From positions 1 to 64,000 of the forward strand of contig JANSWZ010000008.1 in NCBI GenBank assembly GCA_024743215.1: a DNA stretch of 64,000 nucleotides. The letters run 5' to 3'. How positions within the stretch are numbered: position 1 is the first letter of the stretch; every line of letters starts with the position of its first letter. The stretch comes from Alphaproteobacteria bacterium (GTDB lineage: Bacteria; Pseudomonadota; Alphaproteobacteria; Rhizobiales; GCA-2746425). The notes beneath the pieces were generated by a model. That model made no database searches. It saw nothing but the letters and a program-made list of their open reading frames with translations, and was not told the origin of the DNA. This document shows, piece after piece, positions 1 through 8,795 of the stretch. The position numbers and the translations under genes were made by a program.

Positions 1-165
1 GCCACGGGCCTTTTCTTCTGGTGCGCCATCAATCTCATCATAAGCCTTGAAGTCACCAAAATATTTCGTAATCGCTGCCGTCAACGTTGTTTTGCCGTGG
101 TCAACGTGACCAATCGTGCCAATGTTCGCATGCGGCTTATTGCGTTCAAACTTTTCCTTGGCCAT
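1..165 (-). CDS. tuf: Elongation factor Tu, N-terminal part (runs off the window)
   Basis: The first 55 residues of translation elongation factor EF-Tu, the GTPase that delivers aminoacyl-tRNA to the ribosome in the cytoplasm. The reading starts [20 protein letters not shown] and contains the G1 P-loop GHVDHGKT at about residues 19-26. The rest lies beyond the left edge, so the gene is partial only because of the window boundary. It follows tRNA-Tyr and tRNA-Gly on the same strand, the usual tRNA-tuf arrangement in bacteria, and is probably co-transcribed with them. Alphaproteobacteria often carry two tuf copies, and which copy this is cannot be told. Confidence 0.97.
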   Translation of the reverse strand, partial: MAKEKFERNKPHANIGTIGHVDHGKTTLTAAITKYFGDFKAYDEIDGAPEEKARG

Positions 166-276
166 CGGACCGGATTTCCTTGCAACTATCAGGTGACACA
201 GGCCACCGAATTCTTGTTCTAGGCTGACTATCAGCCTGTATCTCAAACCACAACTGCAATCCTGCAATCAGGCATT

Positions 277-350
277 TGGAGCGGGTAGCGGGAATCGAAC
301 CCGCGTCTTCAGCTTGGAAGGCTGTTGCTCTACCCCTGAGCTATACCCGC
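277..350 (-). tRNA. tRNA-Gly(TCC)
   Basis: On the minus strand the cloverleaf has acceptor arms GCGGGTA/TACCCGC, a T-arm around GGTTCGATTCC and an anticodon loop CTTCCAA, so the anticodon is TCC, reading GGA glycine codons. The CCA end is encoded (277-279). It lies between tRNA-Tyr and tuf on the same strand. Confidence 0.96.
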
Positions 351-435
351 CTGTCGTTCAATCTTAACTGCCGATCAGCGTTACCTGCAGTTCAGCGTCG
401 TTTGCGTGTCAGCACTATCTGCCGACTTGGTTTGA

Positions 436-520
436 TGGTGGAGGGAGCTGGATTTGAACCAGCGTAGGCATAGCCAACGGATTTACAGTCCGCCCCTTTT
501 AACCGCTCAGGCATCCCTCC
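436..520 (-). tRNA. tRNA-Tyr(GTA)
   Basis: A class II tRNA of 85 nt with a long variable arm, acceptor 5' end GGAGGGA, anticodon GTA within ACTGTAAAT, T-arm GGTTCAAATCC and an encoded CCA (436-438). It is the first gene of the minus-strand tRNA-Tyr / tRNA-Gly / tuf unit. Confidence 0.96.
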
Positions 521-939
521 GAAATCAAACACTGTCCAGACTGGCAAACACAACAGTTTGTCTGCGGGCCAAGACAAAAACGCCCGCAATTTCTCGCAGG
601 TGCTTCGGTGGCCGTCGTTATGCAGATGCTGATACAACATGTCAACGCAGGATTCTTCGTGAACAACGCTTTTTTGCACTTATATGCAATCGGTCAACTG
701 CCTCACCCAGCGTTCTCTTAATGTGTGCCGTCTCTGCGGCACTTTTCCTGGCCTGAATCCGCCGGACTGAGAGCGCCACCAGACTTGCCAACCAGACTTG
801 CATTGCCCCCCAACAAGCCATAGCCATTTACAGGCTGCTTGAAATTCGCGATACGAAACCTGTGTCTATCATTTCAGCCGCCATATCTGCCACACAGCCC
901 AAATCGGTCACTCACCAATGAGCAAAGCACCTGCATAAG
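521..939. other. Non-coding spacer between tRNA-Tyr and the rRNA methyltransferase gene
   Basis: A 419-base spacer between divergent units. It must hold the promoter of the tRNA-tuf unit and that of the methyltransferase gene. Short open frames exist on both strands but none has a convincing ribosome binding site or a recognisable product, and no hairpin or repeat stands out. Confidence 0.6.
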
Positions 940-1752
940 ATGAACAAACCTTTTTATAAAAAACCTCACAAGGGTGAACGTAATTCCAGGGGCCCGAAAA
1001 CCGACAAATTTCGCGATATGGAAGGGCCGGTGTGGCTGTACGGCTATCATGCCTGTGAAGCAGCCCTGAGAAACAGCAAACGACAAATCAGACAGGCCAG
1101 CATCACCAAGAACATGGCGGACCGCCTTCAGGGAGAATCAGTACCCTTGCCGGAAAAGTGGACAGAAGTGCGCCCAAGAGAGCTCGATGGTCTGGTCGAA
1201 CGCGATGCGGTGCATCAGGGCATTGTACTCGAAACCGAACCACTGGAGCAGCCAACCCTTGAGGAAGTCCGCCATCATGATCTGGTGGTTGTGCTGGATC
1301 AGGTCACAGACCCTCACAATGTGGGGGCAATCATCCGCTCGGCCTGTGCCTTGGGTGCAGGCGCTGTGGTAACAACATTGCGCAATGCTCCGCATGAAAC
1401 AGGGCTTCTTGCCAAAACAGCGTCAGGCGCTTTTGAACACGTCCCCTATATTCAGGTCACCAATCTGGCGCGCGCCGTTGAGGAAATGCAGGCATTGCAG
1501 TTTTCCGCCATTGGTCTGGACAGTGAAGGGCCGATGGATCTGGTCGAAACGACCAAGCGCCAGAACGCCTCCAAAATTGCATTGTTGCTGGGCGCTGAAG
1601 GACGTGGACTGCGCCGCCTCACCCGTGATCTGTGTGACGATCTGGCCCGACTTGATATGCCGGGGCCGATCAAAAGCCTGAACGTGTCAAATGCGGCTGC
1701 CCTGTCTCTGTTTGTCTGTCGGCAGTCACTAAACGAGCAAACCGCAGACTGA
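940..1752 (+). CDS. rlmB: TrmH/RlmB-family (SPOUT) rRNA 2'-O-methyltransferase
   Basis: A 270-residue SPOUT methyltransferase, expected to methylate a ribose 2'-OH in 23S rRNA (Gm2251-type) using SAM. After a basic N-terminal tail (1-30) comes the RNA-binding substrate domain (GYHACEAAL, about residues 35-100), then the knotted catalytic domain with all three SPOUT motifs: LDQVTDPHNVGAIIRSA (N and catalytic R, about 125-145), LLLGAEGRGLRR (about 208-220) and IKSLNVSNAAAL (about 240-253). Length fits RlmB (about 245-270). The start is an ATG without a strong ribosome binding site. It is divergent from the tRNA-tuf unit and convergent with the transporter gene ending at 1763. TrmH-type tRNA methylation is an alternative, but the N-terminal substrate domain favours RlmB. 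Confidence 0.85.
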   Translation: MNKPFYKKPHKGERNSRGPKTDKFRDMEGPVWLYGYHACEAALRNSKRQIRQASITKNMADRLQGESVPLPEKWTEVRPRELDGLVERDAVHQGIVLETEPLEQPTLEEVRHHDLVVVLDQVTDPHNVGAIIRSACALGAGAVVTTLRNAPHETGLLAKTASGAFEHVPYIQVTNLARAVEEMQALQFSAIGLDSEGPMDLVETTKRQNASKIALLLGAEGRGLRRLTRDLCDDLARLDMPGPIKSLNVSNAAALSLFVCRQSLNEQTAD

Positions 1753-1762
1753 GAGCAGTCCG

Positions 1763-3256
1763 CTAAACCCGGCGCAACAATCTGTTTTTCCAGCCTTTGG
1801 GACACAGCATCCAGATGATCAGCACCAGATTGATCGCCAAAATCGTTGCGGCAATGGGGCGATCGATGAAGAAGCTGTAGTCATTTCCGGAAATCACCAA
1901 CGAACGCCGGAAATTGCTCTCTGCAATCGGCCCTAGAACCATACCAATGACCATCGGTGCCAGCGGATAATCATAGCGCCTCAGAACATACCCGATAATG
2001 CCGAATGCCAGCATGACCCACAGATGAAATGTGGAGCTTTCCAGTGAAAACACGCCCAGCACACATAACAGCGTAATGAATGGCAGCAGATACTGCTTCT
2101 TGAATTTGATACAGGCGACAAAGAGCGGTGTCAGAAAGATACCCGCAAAGAACAGAACGACATTGGCAGACATATAAGCCAGAAAAATTCCACCCACGAC
2201 ATCCTGATTCTGTTCAAACAGATTGGGACCAGGGAAAAACCCCAGAATGATCAAGGCTCCCATCAGCACAGCTGATGTGGCATCACCCGGAATGCCCAAT
2301 GACAGGGTAGGAATAAGCGATCCCCCAACCGTGGCATTGTTGGCCGATTCAGTGGCAACAATGCCATCTTCAAACCCGGTGCCAAATTTCTCAGGCGTTT
2401 TGGAAGATGACCGTGCGATGGCATAGGCGGTAAAAGACGACACCACGCCCCCTGCCCCGGGCAAAGCTCCCAGAAACGAGCCAATGGCCGACGAGCGGAC
2501 AAGATTCACCCAGCGACTGAGAACCATCAGCGCAGAATTCAGTGACGGGCGAACCCAGGGCACATCCGGATTGCGTGAAAAGAAACCGGCCTTGATCTGA
2601 ACAATCACTTCAGAGATTGCAAACAGACCAACAACCATTGCGACAATGTGGATACCGCCGAGAAGTCCATTCACCCCAAAGGTGAAACGCAAATCATTGG
2701 CAAACTGATCATAGCCAATGGTGGAAATCAGAAGGCCGAAAGCACCAGTCATAATGCCCTTGGACGTGGCTTCATTTGAGACGAGCGCGATCACCAGAAG
2801 TCCTGTCAGCGCCAGGGCGAACGTCTCTGGGGGCGCAAATTCCAGGGCAAACCGCGCTAGAAGCGGTGCCAGAAAGATCAGTACAATTCCGCCCAGAACA
2901 CCGCCCAGTGCAGAAGCTGAAATGGCAATTCCAACTGCATCCTTGGCACGCCCCTTTTGCGCCATTGGATAGCCATCCAGCAAAGTAGCCGCAGCCAATG
3001 GCGTTCCGGGAATACGCACCAAAATGGCGGAAATTGCTCCGCCACAGGAACCACCAACATAGATGGCAATAAGCAGCCCCATCCCGGCCACCGGCTCCAT
3101 ATGAAAGGTAATCGGCAGCAGAAGAATGATGCCCATCAAGGGACCAAGCCCTGGCAGAACACCGATTAACAGGCCGAGCAAAGTTCCCACCAGGACCGCG
3201 AATACCGCGTCCATTGTGAAGAATAACTGAATGCCCTGGAAAAGTGGCTCAAGCAT
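1763..3256 (-). CDS. tctA: Tripartite tricarboxylate transporter, large permease TctA
   Basis: A 497-residue integral inner-membrane protein with about 11-12 hydrophobic segments, matching the large subunit of the tripartite tricarboxylate transporter (TTT) family. These importers are secondary carriers fed by a periplasmic binding protein. Family-typical glycine/proline stretches are present: GVLPGLGPLMGI (about residues 33-44), GGAISAILVRIPGTP (about 72-86) and PGDATSAVLMGAL (about 323-335). Length is normal for TctA. It starts 18 nt after tctB and is the last gene of the unit sulfatase-tctC-tctB-tctA. The substrate cannot be read from sequence. The sulfatase in the same unit suggests a carboxylated or sulfated organic compound. 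Confidence 0.93.
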   Translation of the reverse strand: MLEPLFQGIQLFFTMDAVFAVLVGTLLGLLIGVLPGLGPLMGIILLLPITFHMEPVAGMGLLIAIYVGGSCGGAISAILVRIPGTPLAAATLLDGYPMAQKGRAKDAVGIAISASALGGVLGGIVLIFLAPLLARFALEFAPPETFALALTGLLVIALVSNEATSKGIMTGAFGLLISTIGYDQFANDLRFTFGVNGLLGGIHIVAMVVGLFAISEVIVQIKAGFFSRNPDVPWVRPSLNSALMVLSRWVNLVRSSAIGSFLGALPGAGGVVSSFTAYAIARSSSKTPEKFGTGFEDGIVATESANNATVGGSLIPTLSLGIPGDATSAVLMGALIILGFFPGPNLFEQNQDVVGGIFLAYMSANVVLFFAGIFLTPLFVACIKFKKQYLLPFITLLCVLGVFSLESSTFHLWVMLAFGIIGYVLRRYDYPLAPMVIGMVLGPIAESNFRRSLVISGNDYSFFIDRPIAATILAINLVLIIWMLCPKGWKNRLLRRV

Positions 3257-3274
3257 CAGTGTCTGGTACCTGCG

Positions 3275-3823
3275 CTAAAAAGGAGCAATTTCAAACACCC
3301 CGGCTGGAAGCACGACATTCAACAGACCGCCAAAAACATAGGCCGAGGCATAGGATATGCCGACCGACAGACCCAGCACCAAAAACAAATTGCGCACGTT
3401 CAATAGAACAAACAGGCATGCCAAAAATAAGGGGGTCGCAATGTGATAGCCCAAAGGGCGCATCGCAAAGATATAGAAGGCCAGAAACACGAGTGCCACA
3501 AAACTGCGCAGCGCCAAACCGCGTTCCGTTGGCGTTTCATCTTCCTCGTCGGCTTCTGACGCACTTGTATCAAGATTGGCGTCAGCAAGCCGAAAAGCCT
3601 GCAATATCTGGAAAAACGCCAGAACAATCAGCACGATTGCAAGAACCTCCGGCACGAATGCGGCATTATACTGCATGCTGCCGCTTGCGATGTCCTTTTC
3701 CACCAAGTCTGTGTTGGTTTGCCAGAACACAATGGCGGCGATGGCCAAAAAGAATATCGGTGCAATCAAACGTCCCGGCAAACGTCCGGTGAAACGTCCC
3801 AGCCTGATGGAGTTACTTGTCAT
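3275..3823 (-). CDS. tctB: Tripartite tricarboxylate transporter, small permease TctB
   Basis: A 182-residue protein with four hydrophobic segments (about 20-37, 57-76, 103-125 and 130-160) separated by an acidic linker rich in Asp/Glu (SEADEEDET), the layout of the poorly conserved small TTT membrane subunit TctB. Identification rests on topology and position between tctC and tctA rather than on a signature motif. An AGGACAGG ribosome binding site precedes the ATG. It is separated from tctC by 118 nt that contain a strong hairpin, which probably lowers permease expression relative to the binding protein. Confidence 0.88.
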   Translation of the reverse strand: MTSNSIRLGRFTGRLPGRLIAPIFFLAIAAIVFWQTNTDLVEKDIASGSMQYNAAFVPEVLAIVLIVLAFFQILQAFRLADANLDTSASEADEEDETPTERGLALRSFVALVFLAFYIFAMRPLGYHIATPLFLACLFVLLNVRNLFLVLGLSVGISYASAYVFGGLLNVVLPAGVFEIAPF

Positions 3824-3886
3824 TGCCTGTCCTGTCTGGGCCTGGCCTATCCGGGCGTGTCCTGTCTGGCGTGCCAGTAAAACTTT

Positions 3887-3926
3887 GTTGGCCCGCCGCC
3901 CAGATTGTCAGGTGCGGCGGGCCAAC
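3887..3926 (-). terminator. Hairpin between tctC and tctB (attenuator-like)
   Basis: Perfect 13-bp GC-rich arms at 3887-3899 and 3914-3926 around a 14-nt loop. In the minus direction the stem is followed by a short T-rich stretch (AAAGTTTTAC). Such hairpins after solute-binding-protein genes usually terminate part of the transcripts or protect the upstream message, giving more binding protein than permease. Confidence 0.65.
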
Positions 3927-3941
3927 ATTCGGGAGGAGCCC

Positions 3942-4943
3942 TTAATTTGCGGCTTTTACAGCTTCTTCTTCCCAGGTGATGGCATCCTTGGCGGATTCCA
4001 GCTGCGCCCGGGCACTGTTACAAACATCACTATACTGGTCAGGAGAATACTCGGTCAGCACAAAACCGGTCGCTTCGATCTGAGCCCGGACTTCAGGATC
4101 GTTGATTGTAGCTTCCATGGCGTCACGCAGAACAGCAACCCGGTCTTCTGGTGTGTCTTTGCGAACCAACCACCAGTTCCAACCCATCGGCGCAAGACCT
4201 GAAATGCCCAGATCAATTCCGAAATCCAGTGCTCTGTCAGCACCGTCATAGGTCCGCTGCACTGACTCAAGCTCACTGAGCGTCACAAGAATTTTCAGAT
4301 TATCCTTATTGGCATTGTAGACACCCGGATTGACGACCAGCCAATCCAACACACCTGACCGCAGATCTTTCATACCCAGTTCAATGTCGTCATAGGGAAC
4401 CGGACGGGAAACCAGATCAAGCGTTTGCAGTACCTTGGCTGAAACCATATGCGGCAGCGACAAACCGTTGCCATTATAGGCTGTTTTTCCGGGGTTTGCC
4501 TTCAGATATTCTATGAAGGTCGGGAAATCGGTGAACCGCTCCTCGGTGGGGCTGATTGCAATTGCAAAGGCGTTGGACGTGGCTGACCACAAAGGTGTGA
4601 AATCATCACATCCCCAGTCTGCCCGGCCAAACATTGGCGAAATCACCAATGGCGCAACATAGCCATCAAAAATCGTATAGCCGTCTGCCGGGGCAGCCAA
4701 TGCCGTGTTAAACGCCTTCACGCCACCGGCGCCCGGCGTTGCCACCACGGGCAACGGCTGGCCCAAACGCTCCGACATGCCTTCGGCAATCATCTGGCTC
4801 ACACCATGGGCAACTGTGCCAGGTGCCCATGGAAAGATGTTCTGTATTTTACGTTCCGGGAAATCCGCAAATGCTGCGCTTCCTGCAAGCGCTACGGCGG
4901 CTATGGTCGCCACACCCAGTGAGAATTTGGATTTAAGTGTCAT
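3942..4943 (-). CDS. tctC: Tripartite tricarboxylate transporter substrate-binding protein TctC
   Basis: A 333-residue periplasmic binding protein of the Bug/TctC family, which captures an organic anion and hands it to TctA/TctB. The start at 4943 is chosen because a strong GGAGG lies just upstream and a clean signal peptide follows (MTLKSKFSLGVATIAAVALA, cleavage near ADFPERK). The mature part shows Bug-family landmarks: an early PERKIQNIFPWAPG, a glycine-rich segment VVATPGAGGVKAFN and a C-terminal helix bundle. It begins 23 nt after the sulfatase gene on the same strand, so the two are very probably one transcript. Ligand unknown. Confidence 0.92.
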   Translation of the reverse strand: MTLKSKFSLGVATIAAVALAGSAAFADFPERKIQNIFPWAPGTVAHGVSQMIAEGMSERLGQPLPVVATPGAGGVKAFNTALAAPADGYTIFDGYVAPLVISPMFGRADWGCDDFTPLWSATSNAFAIAISPTEERFTDFPTFIEYLKANPGKTAYNGNGLSLPHMVSAKVLQTLDLVSRPVPYDDIELGMKDLRSGVLDWLVVNPGVYNANKDNLKILVTLSELESVQRTYDGADRALDFGIDLGISGLAPMGWNWWLVRKDTPEDRVAVLRDAMEATINDPEVRAQIEATGFVLTEYSPDQYSDVCNSARAQLESAKDAITWEEEAVKAAN

Positions 4944-4966
4944 ATCTTCCTCCTTAAGATCTTCTG

Positions 4967-6568
4967 TCATGTGATTATTGGTTGAGCACCAGCGGACGCC
5001 CCGGTTTCCACCCCAGTCTCCAGGCCGTACCAACAATAAGCCTCTTGCGGTGTGTCGAGCTCTGCCAGATGCTTCATCATCGCGGCATACAATCTGGTCT
5101 CGACGGTCCGGTCGCGAATCCTGGTTTTCTGGTCTGGATCGGACGCCAGATCATAAAGGGCAAACTCGGCCTCATCGAAGCCCAGCCCGTCATTCATGGG
5201 CACGCGTTTTGCATCCTTCTGAGCTTCTATTTTCAGAAGCGGAAGTCCCTTGGTGAAGTCGAAACCGGCAGACAATTCGGCCGTCTTCAGTTCCTTGTTC
5301 GTGAAGGGTGCGGTCATATGCTGAGGATTGAGCGTATATTCATACAGACCGTCTGCTGTCGTATCCGGCGGATAGTGGAACATCACATATCGACCATCGG
5401 TCACACCAATAGCCCCGCCAAATATGCCGAACAGAACTTCTCGATCTTGTGACGCAGAACCCATCAATTCCAGCAGTGATGTGCCAAGCGTTTCAGGCGG
5501 TTTTTCCAGCCCGAAACAGTCCAGAATGGTCGGCATGATGTCAGGTGTCTGCGTAAGCTGGCTGCAGCGTGTTCCGGCCTTATCTGCATGATCGGGATGA
5601 TAGAACATCATTGGGATGTGAGCGATTTCCTCATAGTAAGGCATCCGGCACTTCCCCCACCATTGATGCTCTGACAGCAAAAACCCGTGATCCGTGCTCA
5701 TGATCAAAGCTGTGTCCTTCCACAGATCATGCGCGTCGAAATAATCCAGCAATTTACCGAAATAGGCGTCACACATCCGCACCAGGGCCGTATAATTGGC
5801 GCGTATTTCAGCTATCTCGGAATCGGTTTCATCCACAGGTGCGTAGGAGGGCCAGTTCAGGACACCGCCGCTATAATCGCTGTCTCCTGCCCGGCGGTAC
5901 TTCTCCGGTGCATGGAATGGCTCATGCGGATCAAAGGTTTCGATCTGCAAAAACCAATCATCGGTTTCCCGGTTATGATCCAGAAATTCAAATGCGGACT
6001 CAAAGCATTTTGGTCCCGGAAGTTCTTCCTCTTTCTGCATGAACTCAAGATTGACCGCATGGCGGCTTTTCCATGAGTTGCGATCAAAATTGTAATGTTT
6101 GGGGTTGAAAGCATGCTTGAATTTATCGGTCGGCGGATCAAGCAAAACCTTCCAGGAATCATATTCCTGTCCGCGGATCATGTCCCAAGAACTGTAGCGT
6201 GTGTGGTAGCCTGCGCCGCCATCTTCAAAATAGTGGTAGTGATCGGTGATCAAACGGGAATGCGCCCCTGATTGATCCAGCATTTGGGCAAAGGAATTAT
6301 CATAGGGCTCAAGAGGCCCCCAACTGCGGTGCATCATGTTCAAACGCCCGGTGTGCAAATCCCGCCTTGCCGGCATGCACGGAAGACTGCCAACATAATG
6401 TTTGTCAAAGGTCACAGACCGTTTGGCAAAACGCTCGAAGTTTGGCGTATCACTTTTGGGGCCGCCATAGCTTTCCAAAGCCAGACGGTTGAGTGAATCG
6501 AACATGACGAAAACAAATTTCAAACGCCCCTGCCTCCCTTGGTCCAGAGCAACGGCTTTTGCCGTCAT
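4967..6568 (-). CDS. Sulfatase of the alkaline phosphatase superfamily (Cys-type)
   Basis: A 533-residue type I sulfatase, hydrolysing a sulfate ester. The N-terminus carries the metal-binding segment FVFVMFDSLNRLALESYG, and the activation motif SLPCMPARRDLHTGR near residues 61-75 supplies the C-x-P-x-R needed for conversion of Cys to formylglycine. Later metal ligands fit MSTDHGFLLSEHQWWGK (about 290-306). No signal peptide is seen, so it is likely cytoplasmic and acts on an imported compound. No formylglycine-generating enzyme lies in the window. It heads the unit with tctCBA and is divergent from a LysR gene. Choline-O-sulfatase activity is possible, but the general family call is safer. 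Confidence 0.88.
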   Translation of the reverse strand: MTAKAVALDQGRQGRLKFVFVMFDSLNRLALESYGGPKSDTPNFERFAKRSVTFDKHYVGSLPCMPARRDLHTGRLNMMHRSWGPLEPYDNSFAQMLDQSGAHSRLITDHYHYFEDGGAGYHTRYSSWDMIRGQEYDSWKVLLDPPTDKFKHAFNPKHYNFDRNSWKSRHAVNLEFMQKEEELPGPKCFESAFEFLDHNRETDDWFLQIETFDPHEPFHAPEKYRRAGDSDYSGGVLNWPSYAPVDETDSEIAEIRANYTALVRMCDAYFGKLLDYFDAHDLWKDTALIMSTDHGFLLSEHQWWGKCRMPYYEEIAHIPMMFYHPDHADKAGTRCSQLTQTPDIMPTILDCFGLEKPPETLGTSLLELMGSASQDREVLFGIFGGAIGVTDGRYVMFHYPPDTTADGLYEYTLNPQHMTAPFTNKELKTAELSAGFDFTKGLPLLKIEAQKDAKRVPMNDGLGFDEAEFALYDLASDPDQKTRIRDRTVETRLYAAMMKHLAELDTPQEAYCWYGLETGVETGASAGAQPIIT

Positions 6569-6613
6569 TTTTCAAAAGCTAGGTGGAATTGGCAACAACT
6601 TCCAATGCCAATA

Positions 6614-6652
6614 AATGCAAAAGTCATGAATTAAAATCATGACTTTTGCATT
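6614..6652. promoter_or_regulatory. Perfect 16-bp dyad in the sulfatase/LysR intergenic region
   Basis: Arms 6614-6629 and 6637-6652 are exact reverse complements (core AAAAGTCATGA / TCATGACTTTT) around a 7-nt AT-rich centre. The dyad sits 46 bp upstream of the sulfatase start and 22 bp before the LysR start, in a 105-bp divergent spacer. It is the obvious candidate operator for the LysR protein, controlling both itself and the sulfatase-tct unit. Confidence 0.75.
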
Positions 6653-6673
6653 CTGTGATGGCATGTTGGTGAC

Positions 6674-7564
6674 ATGCAGTTTCTATTCTCCAGACGATTT
6701 CAGCACTTCCGCACCACATATGATGCTGGCAATCTGCGAATTGCCGCAGAACAAGCTGGCGTATCCCAACCAGCCCTTTCCAAAAGCATCAAGGATCTGG
6801 AAAACCATATGTCGGCCAGATTGTTTGAGCGCACATCTCGCGGCGTCATTCCAACGAAGGCCGGGCGGGTCCTGAACCGCCATTTGCTGAATATGGAGCA
6901 ACAGGCAAGATACGCAGAAATTGAAGTGGGCGGATTGCTACAGGGGCGCGGTGGCAGCATTCGACTTGGCGCTGGATTGGTCTGGGCTCAAAGCCTTGTT
7001 CCACATGCACTGGCGGAATTTCATCAGAAATTCCCGAATGTCCGGCTTGAGGTTTCCAACGCCATCTCAAACATCCTGGTACCGATGCTCATTCAAGGCA
7101 CGCTGGATCTGATCGTCTGTGAATTGACCGAAACCGAACTGCCAGATGAGTTTCAAATTGGCACCTCATGGACCACCCGGCGATGCCCGTGGGTGCGATC
7201 CGGCCATCCGCTCACTCGAAAACCTGAAATCAGTTGGCAGGAATTGGCAGAATTCGGCTGGGTTGGCCATGCCTCTGACAGGAACCTGAAAGAAAAAATT
7301 GCGGCAAAATATCGCCAGATTGGTTGCAGGTCGCCACAGATCGTCATGGAAACCTCGTCCCTCTCCTCCATGATGCAAATCATAAGTGATACGGATCTCA
7401 TCGCTGTCCTGGCCGATCAACTGGAGAGCGACGCCCTGTCTCGCAATCTGGTGCGCCTGCCGATCTCCGAAGATGGCTGGAACATGGAAAGTGCCGTCAT
7501 GTTTCGCTCAGAAGTGGGTGACATCAAACCCTTTCGCTGGCTGATTGACGAGTTAAGCCAGTAG
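6674..7564 (+). CDS. LysR-family transcriptional regulator
   Basis: A 296-residue LysR-type regulator. The winged helix-turn-helix spans about residues 1-62 (recognition part AAEQAGVSQPALSKSIKDLE) and is followed by a linker helix and a two-lobe effector-binding domain (about 90-295). Length is typical. It is transcribed divergently from the sulfatase-tctCBA unit across a spacer holding a perfect dyad, the classical arrangement for a LysR activator of the neighbouring catabolic unit. The inducer is probably the transported compound or its breakdown product. Confidence 0.93.
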   Translation: MQFLFSRRFQHFRTTYDAGNLRIAAEQAGVSQPALSKSIKDLENHMSARLFERTSRGVIPTKAGRVLNRHLLNMEQQARYAEIEVGGLLQGRGGSIRLGAGLVWAQSLVPHALAEFHQKFPNVRLEVSNAISNILVPMLIQGTLDLIVCELTETELPDEFQIGTSWTTRRCPWVRSGHPLTRKPEISWQELAEFGWVGHASDRNLKEKIAAKYRQIGCRSPQIVMETSSLSSMMQIISDTDLIAVLADQLESDALSRNLVRLPISEDGWNMESAVMFRSEVGDIKPFRWLIDELSQ

Positions 7565-7775
7565 TCCCGGGTATCGCCTCGCATAGAAATCACCAAACGT
7601 GCCATCTCGGAAAGATATTCGTGTTTGAGGAATGCGGCAACATCTAGTGCCCAGTTGACAGATGCGTTGCTTCGGTTGCTATAGCTATCCAGAAAAATTC
7701 AGAAGCATAAGCTATCAAGTGACTGCAGATTTTCCTAAGGTCCAGCCGATCATAAGAGCACCCGGAGACTAAAAA

Positions 7776-8171
7776 ATGCTTGTTTCTTCCCTTGACCATG
7801 TAAACATCCGAACGGCCAATTTGCAGGCCATGATTGACTGGTACACAAAGTTTCTGGGCCTGAAAAACGGGCCGCGTCCTGATTTCGGCTTTCCCGGTGC
7901 ATGGATGTATCTGGGTGAACTTCCCATTGTGCATATGGTTGCTGCTGAAAATGGTGGTGGCGCTGGATCAGAGCAGGATTTGAAGCTGGAGCACTTCGCC
8001 TTTCGGGGCAATTCCTGGTCTGAATTCAAACATCTGCTGGAGACCAACGGTGCGCCGTACAAACTTCAAACGATAGAAGAAGTAGATATTCTACAGTGCA
8101 ACATCTGGGATCCTGATCAGAACCATATTCATGTTGACTTTCCGCTCTCTGAATCAGGTCCCATAAACTGA
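7776..8171 (+). CDS. VOC-family (glyoxalase/dioxygenase fold) protein
   Basis: A 131-residue single vicinal-oxygen-chelate domain with paired beta-alpha-beta-beta-beta modules. LDHVNIRTANLQAMIDWYTK at residues 6-25 provides the first metal-ligand histidine, KLEHFAF gives the middle histidine, and the C-terminal HIHVDFPL is the family end motif. VOC enzymes bind a divalent metal and act on alpha-hydroxy/keto or aromatic substrates; the reaction here cannot be assigned. A GGAG ribosome binding site precedes the ATG. It stands alone between the LysR gene and the convergent Hpt gene. Confidence 0.85.
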   Translation: MLVSSLDHVNIRTANLQAMIDWYTKFLGLKNGPRPDFGFPGAWMYLGELPIVHMVAAENGGGAGSEQDLKLEHFAFRGNSWSEFKHLLETNGAPYKLQTIEEVDILQCNIWDPDQNHIHVDFPLSESGPIN

Positions 8172-8224
8172 GGTCCAAGCAGCTAAGCTCAAGCCACCAT
8201 TATGGCAGTGCAGCGCTTGCATCT

Positions 8225-8794
8225 TCAGGATGCTTTCAGCTGTTGTGCCTTGGTGGTTGCAACAATTGTCTGGGTGATGTTTGTCAATTCTTCGCAGAGT
8301 TTTGACGCCAGACTGTCCGCACCGGATTCAGCGCCTTCCCGGTGCATTGCAGCAATTGCATTGATGTGCTGCTCAATCAGTATTGGCGGCGCGCTGGCCA
8401 ATGTTTCATCATCTTCAAAAATCATGCAAAGGCTGGCGGCAACAGTCGCAACATAGGGACTGCCAAATGTTCCTGCCTGCCCTTTCAGATCATGTGCTGC
8501 GCGAAACAGGGGCGCTGCAATCTCCGGGTCCATGAGGCCATCGGCCCCTGACGTCTCGTTAAGGTTCATCCAGGCTTTTTGAAGTCTTGCAATATCCTTC
8601 GACATCCATTCTGCAAACTGAGGCTCAAGTTTTTTCAACTCACGCTCGGCCCGCGCTACAGGATCCTCAATTGGCTTGCCATGCTCTTGACGCAGAGGCT
8701 TGACCTTGTCCTTGAGCTTGTTGGGTGGCTCAATAATTTCGTGAGCAGATTTTCCAGAACCCATTTGGCGGGACGAGACATTTGTATCTGTCAT
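8225..8794 (-). CDS. Hpt (histidine phosphotransfer) domain protein
   Basis: A 189-residue cytoplasmic protein with a charged, probably unstructured first third (1-60) and a four-helix Hpt domain at about 65-180. The phosphorylatable histidine is H101 in RAAHDLKGQAGTFG, a classic Hpt signature. Hpt proteins shuttle phosphate between receiver domains in multistep phosphorelays. Its start lies 1 nt after the stop of the upstream receiver-domain gene, so the two are translationally coupled and likely partners. No histidine kinase is nearby, so the sensor must be encoded elsewhere. Confidence 0.9.
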   Translation of the reverse strand: MTDTNVSSRQMGSGKSAHEIIEPPNKLKDKVKPLRQEHGKPIEDPVARAERELKKLEPQFAEWMSKDIARLQKAWMNLNETSGADGLMDPEIAAPLFRAAHDLKGQAGTFGSPYVATVAASLCMIFEDDETLASAPPILIEQHINAIAAMHREGAESGADSLASKLCEELTNITQTIVATTKAQQLKAS

Positions 8795-8795
8795 A

